In this document: positions 32,052 through 39,541 of the stretch, one piece after another | Numbering within the stretch: the first letter of the stretch is position 1 | Layout of the letters: every line of letters begins with the position of its first letter | From: Lewinella sp. W8 | Lineage (GTDB): Bacteria > Bacteroidota > Bacteroidia > Chitinophagales > Saprospiraceae | Assembly: GCF_004375085.3 (NCBI RefSeq) | Contig: NZ_SNAQ03000002.1 | Coordinates: 372,001-436,000, forward strand | Reading direction: 5' to 3' | Length of the DNA stretch: 64,000 nt | Made by a program: the position numbers and the translations under genes | Notes under the pieces: generated by a model | Told to the model about the DNA's origin: nothing | Seen by the model: the letters and a program-made list of their open reading frames with translations, nothing else | The model's database searches: none

Positions 32052-32984
32052 ATGGAAGATCAGGTCAAAAGTATAGGCTCCGTATTTCAGGAATTTCGGG
32101 ACGATCTGCTTGAAGCAGTTCCCGGAATTATTCTGGCGCTGCTCATTGTGGTGGTCGGTATTATCCTTACGCGCTGGTTATCGAGGCTGGCGGGGCGAAA
32201 AATCCTTAGCCGGCTGAAGGACCCCCTGATGGGAAGGTTTCTGACAATCAGCTTCCGTGCGTTGCTGCTGGTGGGCGTGGTGATGTTAGCCTTACGAGCG
32301 GCAGGCCTCATTGGCCTTGCTGCCGGCTTGCTTGGTGGCGTGGGTGCCGGAGCCATCATTCTGGGTTTTGCCTTCCGCGACATTGGAGAGAACTTCATCT
32401 CCGGGATCGTCCTGGCCTTCAACCGGCCATTCGACGTTCGTGATACCATTCGCGTGGGCGAACATTTCGGAAAGGTCCTGGGACTACACTTTCGGTATAC
32501 GCACCTGAAAACCTTTGACGGAAGGGATATCTACATACCTAATTCAGACGTCCTGACCCAGCCCGTGCAAAACTTCACCGCTGATGGGTTCATCCGTCAT
32601 GAGTTTACGGTAGGCATTGCCTACGAAGACGATATCGAAGGGGCCAAGACGGTCATTCAGGAGGTGCTGGACCAGCATTCCATGCTCGTCCACGATGAGG
32701 AGCACGAAAACTTTGTGGTGGAAGACAGTCTGGGAGCCAGTACGGTAAACCTCAAGGTTTTTTTCTGGGTCATTACCCGCGATTACCGGGCCAGTGCCAT
32801 CGTCAAACGCGGCAGAATTATCCGGGACGTAAAAACTGCCATCGACGCCAATGGGTACAATATGCCCGCAGACATTACGGAAATCAAGCTCTACGGTAGT
32901 GAACGTGACATTCCCCTACGCATTGAGTTTGACGACACCCCGAATTCAGAAGCGGAAAACTACGGAGCGATCCCCCAGAATTGA
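32052..32984 (+). CDS. Small-conductance mechanosensitive channel (MscS family)
   Basis: The 310-residue protein has three membrane helices: about 20-42 (VPGIILALLIVVVGIILT), 66-88 and the pore helix 3 (GLAAGLLGGVGAGAIILGFAFRDIGENFISGIVLAF), with the Gly/Ala-rich packing and FAFRDIGENF block that define MscS. A beta domain (FDVRDTIRVGEHFGKVLGLHFRYTHLKTFDGRDIYIPNSDVL) and a C-terminal alpha/beta domain complete the cytoplasmic cage. It opens under membrane tension to release osmolytes. It is the last gene of the purU / lolD-like / DUF389 / mscS row, 45 bp after DUF389. Confidence 0.93.
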   Translation: MEDQVKSIGSVFQEFRDDLLEAVPGIILALLIVVVGIILTRWLSRLAGRKILSRLKDPLMGRFLTISFRALLLVGVVMLALRAAGLIGLAAGLLGGVGAGAIILGFAFRDIGENFISGIVLAFNRPFDVRDTIRVGEHFGKVLGLHFRYTHLKTFDGRDIYIPNSDVLTQPVQNFTADGFIRHEFTVGIAYEDDIEGAKTVIQEVLDQHSMLVHDEEHENFVVEDSLGASTVNLKVFFWVITRDYRASAIVKRGRIIRDVKTAIDANGYNMPADITEIKLYGSERDIPLRIEFDDTPNSEAENYGAIPQN

Positions 32985-33000
32985 CCCGGCATGGAAAAAG

Positions 33001-33034
33001 AAAAAGGGCCATTCCGGATGTACCGGAATGGCCC
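33001..33034 (-). terminator. Terminator of the Hsp20 gene
   Basis: A perfect 12-bp stem GGGCCATTCCGG/CCGGAATGGCCC encloses ATGTA. On the minus strand it is followed by the T-rich complement of AAAAAGAAAAA, so it terminates hsp20 transcription; it can also stop readthrough from mscS. Confidence 0.85.
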
Positions 33035-33066
33035 TACAAGTAGATTGGATATAAATCAGACGATGG

Positions 33067-33483
33067 TTATCCTACTGCGATCTGGCGGGGAGCCTTACTC
33101 AGGGCCGTTTCCCGCTTGGGAAGATGCAGGCGGAGAACACCGTCGACGTAAGTTGCTTCAATGGCTTCATCGTCAATTACCGTGTTATCCAGCGTGAAGC
33201 GACGGGTAAAATCCGCCAGGCTAAATTCCTTACGGCGATAATCGGGCTTTACTTCCGCGCCCTCTTTTTCCGCGGTGTAGGAAATTTCGAGGGTGCCGTC
33301 ATCAAAGGCAACATTGAAGAGATCCTTGTTCCGGCCGGGGGCGAGGACTTCCAGCTTGAAAGCATCCTCCGTTTCGATGATGTTTACCGCTGGGCGGAAG
33401 CCGTGTTTGGCTTTGGTGAAGGGGTCATCAAAAAAGCGGAAGAGGTCGGAAGGAAGAGCAGGATTATAATTGATGAGTTTCAT
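33067..33483 (-). CDS. Small heat shock protein (Hsp20/alpha-crystallin family)
   Basis: The 138-residue protein has an N-terminal segment (MKLINYNPALPSDLFRFFDDPF) and an alpha-crystallin domain (about 28-130): FRPAVNIIETEDAFKLEVLAPGRNKDLFNVAFDDGTLEISYTAE ... EFSLADFTRRFTLDNTVIDDEAIEATYVDGVLRLHLPKRE. The conserved pattern DGVLRLHLPK is the family A-x-x-x-G-V-L signature region. It acts as an ATP-independent holdase in the cytoplasm. A C-terminal I-x-I motif is not evident (it ends RQIAVG). It is a single gene with a strong terminator; no CIRCE element is visible upstream. Confidence 0.92.
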   Translation of the reverse strand: MKLINYNPALPSDLFRFFDDPFTKAKHGFRPAVNIIETEDAFKLEVLAPGRNKDLFNVAFDDGTLEISYTAEKEGAEVKPDYRRKEFSLADFTRRFTLDNTVIDDEAIEATYVDGVLRLHLPKRETALSKAPRQIAVG

Positions 33484-33634
33484 CTCTCGGTATTTTTACG
33501 TTTTGTGCAAAAGCGCACGCCCCTATCCTGGCAAAACCCGTTCCCGAAGGTTTCTCAACGAAGTAAATGTCATTTTGTCGCTTTCTTTTCGGCCAGTCAA
33601 GACATTTTGTCACCGTCGCTTGTCTTTAAACAAA

Positions 33635-33666
33635 AATTGCTGTCATGCTAATGCATGACAGCAATT
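33635..33666 (-). terminator. Rho-independent terminator of tRNA-Glu
   Basis: A perfect 13-bp stem AATTGCTGTCATG/CATGACAGCAATT with a 6-base loop begins 4 bases past the tRNA 3' end on the minus strand and is followed there by TTTGTTT. Confidence 0.85.
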
Positions 33667-33670
33667 GAGG

Positions 33671-33744
33671 TACTCCCAACGGGCGACGATCCCGTTTTTC
33701 CGGCGTGAAAGGCCGGTGTCCTAACCAGCGTAGACGATGGGAGC
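33671..33744 (-). tRNA. tRNA-Glu (anticodon UUC)
   Basis: The minus strand folds into a complete 74-nt cloverleaf. The acceptor stem is GCTCCCA/TGGGAGT (one G-T pair), the D arm GTCT...GGAC, the anticodon arm CCGGC-CTTTCAC-GCCGG with anticodon TTC, the variable loop AAAA, and the T arm ACGGG/CCCGT. The T loop is ATCGTCG, which departs from the common TTCGAAT: position 54 is A and the normally invariant A58 is T. The CCA end is not encoded. A terminator follows immediately. Confidence 0.88.
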
Positions 33745-33795
33745 CAGATAATTGTCTGGGGTAACAATGCTCCCACTTCCACAAAAAGTTTCAAT

Positions 33796-34986
33796 TTAGT
33801 GCGCGTGCGCGGATCCTTCTCCCACCAGCTTATGCGCACCACTGATGAGCAAACTGCTCTCAGTTGTCAGTTCTGGCCCGCTGACGATTTCGGTCCAACC
33901 ATCCTTGGTCCGTCCGATGCTGACAATTTCCTGTCTGAAATGAACTTCGTCCCCCTTACGCTCCTCCACGATAAGGATATATTCTACTCCCTCAAAGTTT
34001 ACGACAGCCTCCTCCGGGACGGCCAATTTACGCTCTCCGGCACCGGTCAGGATTTCTGCCTCCACAAACATACCGGGTAGCAGTGCGGCGGTAAGTTCTC
34101 CTGGTACGGGATCTGCGTGAACGTGCACGGTCCGTCGGTCGTCCTCGACGGTTTTACCGATTCGGTGGATGACGGCCCCGCCCGTTTTTCCGGGCATACT
34201 TGGCAGCCAGAAAATGATTGGTTGTTCCTCCTTCAGGGAGATGATGTCCTTTTCAAAAACCTCTAATTCGAGGTGGATGTGATCCGTATTGATCAGGTTC
34301 AGAGCGGAGTTCCCCGGTGTCAGATATTCGCCGGTGGTAGCGTTTACTTCCGTAACGTGTCCACTAAAGGGAGCCCTGACGGCAATACTGGTGAGGAAGT
34401 TTTCCGGGCTTACCTTTCCGGGGTCAATGCCGATACTGGATAATTGTCGGGACAGCCCCGCAAGCCGGGCCTTTGCCCGATCAACCGCCGCCCGGGCGGC
34501 GATGGCATCTTTTTCCGCGGCGATGTTTTCACGGGCCAGCAGTTCCAGCCTTCGCGCTTCAGAATTCAGCCGGGCGGTGTCCATGCTGGTTTCCAGCAAT
34601 GATTGCTGCAACGCGATCAATTCGGGATTTTCAATGCGAAAAAGCTGTTCTCCGCGACGTACCCGGTCTCCGGCAATGAGTTTTAACTGGCGGACGTAAC
34701 CCGGATAGTAGGCACTTACGGATGCCTTGTATTCGGGGGGAACGTCAACGTTTCCAGCAGCACGCACCCGATCATGGAAGGGCCGGCTGGCGGGAGTACC
34801 CAGTTGCATGTCTCCCGCTTCCAATTGAGCCAGGTTGAGGACCAGTCCATCATCGTGTCCATGATCTTCCTCCATCATTTCGGGGTTGGCCATTCCCATT
34901 TCCGGATCAGCCGCCTGATCGTTACCACAAGCAGGAAGCAACAACAGGCAGGTTGCTCCAATTAGGTTGAGCGCCCATTTACTCAC
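33796..34986 (-). CDS. RND efflux periplasmic adaptor lipoprotein (CzcB/CusB-like)
   Basis: The 396-residue membrane-fusion protein starts at GTG 34986 with a 20-residue lipoprotein signal ending LLLPAC. It contains a His/Asp-rich segment after the signal (MMEEDHGHDDG) that may bind metal. Then come a lipoyl half-domain (YKASVSAYYPGYVRQLKLIAGDRVRRGEQLFRIENPELIALQQSL), an alpha hairpin, the second lipoyl half (RAPFSGHVTEVNATTGEYLTPGNSALNLIN) and a beta-barrel. An ATG at 35067 overlaps the TAA of the upstream gene (TAATG) and would give a longer N terminus; it is a real alternative for translational coupling, but puts the signal peptide 45 residues inside. The partner is the CzcA-CzcC fusion directly upstream. 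Confidence 0.88.
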   Translation of the reverse strand: MSKWALNLIGATCLLLLPACGNDQAADPEMGMANPEMMEEDHGHDDGLVLNLAQLEAGDMQLGTPASRPFHDRVRAAGNVDVPPEYKASVSAYYPGYVRQLKLIAGDRVRRGEQLFRIENPELIALQQSLLETSMDTARLNSEARRLELLARENIAAEKDAIAARAAVDRAKARLAGLSRQLSSIGIDPGKVSPENFLTSIAVRAPFSGHVTEVNATTGEYLTPGNSALNLINTDHIHLELEVFEKDIISLKEEQPIIFWLPSMPGKTGGAVIHRIGKTVEDDRRTVHVHADPVPGELTAALLPGMFVEAEILTGAGERKLAVPEEAVVNFEGVEYILIVEERKGDEVHFRQEIVSIGRTKDGWTEIVSGPELTTESSLLISGAHKLVGEGSAHAH

Positions 34987-35066
34987 CTTTTTCCCTTCGT
35001 CGGTACCAACGGTACCGGTTGGCGATTTGCGGTACTGAACACCGTCCTTATCACAGATCCAATTCA

Positions 35067-38000
35067 TTATTCTTCCGGGCTTAAGTGGACCATCCTGGCC
35101 ACGATTGAGCAATAGGTTTCCAGGGCGCGGCTTTGATCCAATTCCAGTCGGGTGCTTTGCGTGATCGCCTGCAGGTAGGCAAAAACATCTACTTCCCCGC
35201 GCTGATACGCTCCGTTGGCGGTGCGGCGAAGCTCTTCGGCCAGGGAAGTCCCCGTCTGCTCGAAGTAGCTCAGGGTAGCCCGTTGTGCCTCCAGCGTGCT
35301 TGACAGCTGATCATAATTGGACCGAAGGCGGTATTCTACCTCCAGAATCCGGGACTTCAACACCTCCCGTTCAAGCTGCTGACCGGCCAGCTGAGCCCGG
35401 CTTCCCCGCCGGGAAAGGGGAATGCTGGTGCCCGCCATGAAGCCCTGATACAGTCTTTCTCCTCCTCCGGTAACTCCAATGAAGTATTCCAGGGACCAGT
35501 CGGGCTTCCGTTCCGCTACCAGGAGTTTCTCCCGTTCGTCAACCAGCTGTAGTTCCTGGGTCAGGCGCTGCATGGCGGGATGTGTGGCAACCAGTTCCGG
35601 GGTAGCCCCGTCGGGTCCGAATGCCGGAAAGGGCCGGGCTAATTCTTCTCCGAGGTCTTCCTGATTCAGGACCGCAAAGAGTCGTTTGCGGGCGGCGCTG
35701 GCGCGCAGGGTGGCCCGGTCATGGGCCAGTTGGCTTTCCCGCTGGGCGGCGCGGGCCGTCAGGCCCGTCAGGTAGGAAGATTCCCCCAGGGAAACGGTTC
35801 GCTCGGCGGCAGCCGCCATTTGCCGGTAAAGACTATCCATGCGGGCGTGAATACTCACTTCGGCGGTAGCAAAGAAAGCCTCCACGTACGCCAGGGCAAC
35901 GTCCCGTTTCACTTCCCACTGGGTCTCTTCCAGAGCCAGGCGGGCGGCGGCGACCTGCGCTACGGCCAGACTACGGCGGGCCCGATTTGCCCCGAAGGGA
36001 CCAAACCGTTGCGCGGCGCCAATGGTGGTGGCGATCCGGTCTTCCGGGCTGATGTTTAATTCGTCCCTGCCCACCATAAAATCCGTTCGGGCGAACTGGT
36101 GACCAGCATCAATGACGGCCTCACGCTGCCGGATTTGTTGTTGTAGGGGAGTAAGCCGGGGGTTTTGCTGCACGGCGATCGTTTGCGCCTGCTCCAGAGA
36201 AAGCGTGGTCTGTGCACTCGTGTGGTGCAATGGCAGGAGAGCGCCGGCGAGGAGGAGCAACCCAGTCAGCAGGCTCCCTCCCCCTGGTCTTTGCACCTGC
36301 GCGTCAGCGCCCCCCTGATTGTCCGCTGAAGACGGGCTGACCCCGTGAAAGCCAAATATGGAATAAAGGATGGGGACAACGATGAGGGTAAGGATGGTTG
36401 CCGTTAATAGTCCACCGATTACCACCGTAGCCAGGGGGCGTTGAACTTCTGCCCCGGCGGAGGTGGATATGGCCATGGGCAGGAAGCCCAGGGCAGTAGA
36501 GGAAGCCGTCAATAACACGGCCCGCAACCGATCGCGGGTTCCCCGGATGACGATCTGCTGACGGTCACGTTGTCCGGATCGCCAGAGCTCCTTGAAGTGC
36601 TCAATGAGGACGATGCCGTTAAGTACGGCGATGCCGAAGAGGGCGATAAATCCAACGCCCGCCGAGATGCTGAAGGGCATGCCGCGTAACCACAACATCA
36701 GTACCCCGCCTACGGAGGAGAAGGGGATTGCCGTGGAAACCAGCAGCGCTTCCCGGAAAGAGCCCAGCGCGAAATACAGCAGCAGAAAAATGAGCAACAG
36801 GGCTACCGGGATCGCCAGCAGGAGGCGGTCGCGGGCCGCGCTCAGGTTTTCGAACTGTCCGCCATAGGTCACCAGGTACCCCGGAGGCAGGCTTACGTTG
36901 TCCTGAATCAGCCGTTGAGCGTCTTCCACCACGGACTGGAGGTCGCGGTTGCGGACGTTCACCGAAACCACTGCCCTGCGACGCGTATCATCACGCGCAA
37001 TCATTGCTGGCCCCGTCGTTCTTTCAATTCTTGCCAGTTCGCTTAGCGGCACTTGCCCTCCGCCCGGTAGGGGCAGGTAGGCATTGCGGATATTTTCGAT
37101 ACTGGTGCGGTAGTCCTCCCGGTAGCGTAGGACCAGGTCGTATCGCCGTTCGCCTTCGTAAATATCTCCGGCCTTCCGCCCGGCAAAGGCCGTAGCAATG
37201 AGATCATTCACGTCGGCGGCGTTAAGCCCGTAGCGGGCGATCGCTTCCCGATCCAGGGTTACGCTAAGCTGCGGCAGACCGGAGATTTTGTCAACGGTAA
37301 CGTCTGCAGCACCGGGGACACTTTCCAGAAGTTCGCCAATCTCGGCACTTAGCCGGGTGAGTACGTCCAGGTCTTCTCCGTAGATTTTGATGGCCAGGTC
37401 GGCCCGTACGCCGGTAATCAGTTCATTAAAGCGCATTTCAATGGGCTGCGTAAATTCTACTTCCATTCCCGGGATCACGGCCAAAGCTTCTTTGAAGGCA
37501 TCGGCCAATTCGTCCTTGGTTTCGGCCGTGGTCCATTCATCGGGTGGCGTCAGGGTGATGATCACGTCGCTTTCCTCCATGGACATGGGGTCGGTAGGAA
37601 CCTCCGCCGCTCCAATCCGGGAAACCACCTGTCGGACTTCCGGAAACTCCAAGAGGATGGCTTCGATTTTGGTGGTGATGTTGACGGTTTCGCTCAGGGG
37701 AGTTCCCGTTTTCAGGACCGGTTGTATGACAAAATCCCCTTCGTCGAGGGTTGGCACAAATTCTGCCCCGAGCACTGAAAAAAGCCAGGCAGCTCCCGCC
37801 ACCATCAGCACGGCCCCCAGCAGTACAACCGCGCGCAGACGCATGGCAAATGTCAGGATGGGGGTAAACCATCTTTCCAGAAAGGCCATCATCCGGTCGG
37901 AAAAGGTTCCTTTCGGGTTACGGGGCGCACGCATCACCGCCGCAGCCATGGCGGGAACGTAGGTCAGACAGAGCAGCACTGCTCCCAGCAGGGCGAAGCA

Positions 38001-39455
38001 AAACACCAACGCCATGGGCCGGAACATTTTCCCTTCAACGTCGGACAGCGTCAGGATGGGGATGAAAACCACCATTACGATCAACTGGCCGAAGATGGCC
38101 GAGCGCATCATGGTCGAGGCGCCCCGGATGGCCAGATCGTCCCGGGAAGCCGTGAGTGAGACGGCGCCAGCCTGGCCTCCCCGCACCCGGGCACGCACCA
38201 TCAGGAAGGCGATGTACTCCACAATGATTACCGCTCCATCGATGATGATGCCAAAGTCAATGGCCCCCAGACTCATCAGGTTGGCATCGACGCCAAAGAA
38301 ATACATACAGCTCAGGGCGAAAAGCAAACTGAGGGGGATGATGGAGGCCACGACCAATCCGCTGCGCAGGTTGCCCAGCAGGAGGACCACGATAAACACC
38401 ACGATCAGACACCCCAGCACGAGGTTTTCGGTGATCGTAGCCGTAGTCCGGCCCACCAACTCACTACGATCGACGATGGGGTTGATGAAAACGCCGGGAG
38501 GAAGCGTGGAGCTGATCTCTTCCACTCGGGTCTTGACCGCCTCGATCACGTCCCGGGACCCCGCCCCCTTCAGCATCATGACCTGCCCCATGACTTTTTC
38601 CCCTTCGCCATTGCCCGTGATGGCGCCAAAGCGGTTGGCGTAGCCAAAGCCTACCGTGGCCACGTCGCGGACGTACACGGGGCGGCTTCCTCGCCGGGAG
38701 ACGATGATGTTACGAATATCTTCGAGGTCTTCTGCCCTGCCCTCCCCACGGATGAAGTAGGTCTGACCGGCCCGTTCGATGTATCCTCCGCCGGCAACGC
38801 TGTTGTTGCTGGCGAGCGCGTCATACACCTGGGGAACGGTGATGCCCAGTCCACGCAGTTCTTCGGGATCAATGGCCACTTCATACTGCTTGAGAAAGCC
38901 CCCCCAGGTGTTGACTTCCACCACTCCGGGAATTCCGGCCAGTTGCCTTTTGACAATCCAGTCCTGGATTTCCCGCAGGTCTCTGACGGTATAGTCTTCC
39001 CGGTACTCGGGCTGCACGTCAAGGATGTACTGGTATATTTCTCCCAGTCCCGTAGAAATGGGGCCCATGGCGGGCTTTCCGAAACCGGCGGGGATGTTTT
39101 CTTCCGCTGCTTTAATGCGCTCGGCAATCAGCTGTCGGGGAAGGTAAGTCCCCATGTCATCGGAGAATACGACCGTCACCACGGACAGCCCGAACTTCGA
39201 CACGGACCGGATTTCCTCCACGCCGGGAAGGTTGGCCATTTCCAATTCAATCGGATAGGTCAGGAATTGCTCCACGTCCTGGGCACTCAGATCACGGCTG
39301 GTGGTGATTACCTGGACCTGGTTATTGGTGATGTCCGGCACCGCTCCGATGGGCAGGTGCAGCAAACTGTACACCCCGAGTGCCACCATGGCGGCAGTGA
39401 GCAGGAAAACGATCAGCTTATGCTGAACGCTCAGGGTAATGATCCGATGAAGCAT
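35067..39455 (-). CDS. CzcA-type heavy-metal RND pump fused to a TolC-like outer-membrane efflux protein
   Basis: This 1462-residue polypeptide joins two proteins. Residues 1 to about 1037 are a complete HME-RND (CzcA/CusA) pump with twelve membrane helices, periplasmic loops and the metal-proton relay motif in TM4, where Asp400, Asp406 and Glu413 in GAIDFGIIIDGAVIIVEY match the CzcA Asp/Asp/Glu triad. A linker (about 1038-1060) and a hydrophobic segment (about 1063-1080, LLTGLLLLAGALLPLHHTSA) that looks like an internal signal or membrane helix follow. Then comes a TolC/CzcC-type outer-membrane efflux domain (about 1082-1460, with two repeats of long helices). The fusion would fix pump and exit duct in a 1:1 gene product. 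The operon continues with the adaptor lipoprotein. A -7 element TACCTTTG lies just upstream. The metal is not certain; divalent or monovalent efflux is possible. Confidence 0.9.
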   Translation of the reverse strand: MLHRIITLSVQHKLIVFLLTAAMVALGVYSLLHLPIGAVPDITNNQVQVITTSRDLSAQDVEQFLTYPIELEMANLPGVEEIRSVSKFGLSVVTVVFSDDMGTYLPRQLIAERIKAAEENIPAGFGKPAMGPISTGLGEIYQYILDVQPEYREDYTVRDLREIQDWIVKRQLAGIPGVVEVNTWGGFLKQYEVAIDPEELRGLGITVPQVYDALASNNSVAGGGYIERAGQTYFIRGEGRAEDLEDIRNIIVSRRGSRPVYVRDVATVGFGYANRFGAITGNGEGEKVMGQVMMLKGAGSRDVIEAVKTRVEEISSTLPPGVFINPIVDRSELVGRTTATITENLVLGCLIVVFIVVLLLGNLRSGLVVASIIPLSLLFALSCMYFFGVDANLMSLGAIDFGIIIDGAVIIVEYIAFLMVRARVRGGQAGAVSLTASRDDLAIRGASTMMRSAIFGQLIVMVVFIPILTLSDVEGKMFRPMALVFCFALLGAVLLCLTYVPAMAAAVMRAPRNPKGTFSDRMMAFLERWFTPILTFAMRLRAVVLLGAVLMVAGAAWLFSVLGAEFVPTLDEGDFVIQPVLKTGTPLSETVNITTKIEAILLEFPEVRQVVSRIGAAEVPTDPMSMEESDVIITLTPPDEWTTAETKDELADAFKEALAVIPGMEVEFTQPIEMRFNELITGVRADLAIKIYGEDLDVLTRLSAEIGELLESVPGAADVTVDKISGLPQLSVTLDREAIARYGLNAADVNDLIATAFAGRKAGDIYEGERRYDLVLRYREDYRTSIENIRNAYLPLPGGGQVPLSELARIERTTGPAMIARDDTRRRAVVSVNVRNRDLQSVVEDAQRLIQDNVSLPPGYLVTYGGQFENLSAARDRLLLAIPVALLLIFLLLYFALGSFREALLVSTAIPFSSVGGVLMLWLRGMPFSISAGVGFIALFGIAVLNGIVLIEHFKELWRSGQRDRQQIVIRGTRDRLRAVLLTASSTALGFLPMAISTSAGAEVQRPLATVVIGGLLTATILTLIVVPILYSIFGFHGVSPSSADNQGGADAQVQRPGGGSLLTGLLLLAGALLPLHHTSAQTTLSLEQAQTIAVQQNPRLTPLQQQIRQREAVIDAGHQFARTDFMVGRDELNISPEDRIATTIGAAQRFGPFGANRARRSLAVAQVAAARLALEETQWEVKRDVALAYVEAFFATAEVSIHARMDSLYRQMAAAAERTVSLGESSYLTGLTARAAQRESQLAHDRATLRASAARKRLFAVLNQEDLGEELARPFPAFGPDGATPELVATHPAMQRLTQELQLVDEREKLLVAERKPDWSLEYFIGVTGGGERLYQGFMAGTSIPLSRRGSRAQLAGQQLEREVLKSRILEVEYRLRSNYDQLSSTLEAQRATLSYFEQTGTSLAEELRRTANGAYQRGEVDVFAYLQAITQSTRLELDQSRALETYCSIVARMVHLSPEE

Positions 39456-39474
39456 GGCAAACTCAGGTGGCCGC

Positions 39475-39482
39475 CAAAGGTA
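39475..39482 (-). promoter_or_regulatory. -7 element of the metal-efflux operon
   Basis: TACCTTTG on the minus strand (39482-39475) is a perfect TAnnTTTG match 20 bp before ATG 39455. A -33 TTTG at standard spacing is not seen, so activation by a regulator is possible. Confidence 0.45.
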
Positions 39483-39541
39483 GTTTACCCTTTCTTCCCG
39501 GAACAGGAGTTCAAAAGATTTGGAATTGGTCTAGTTACGCT

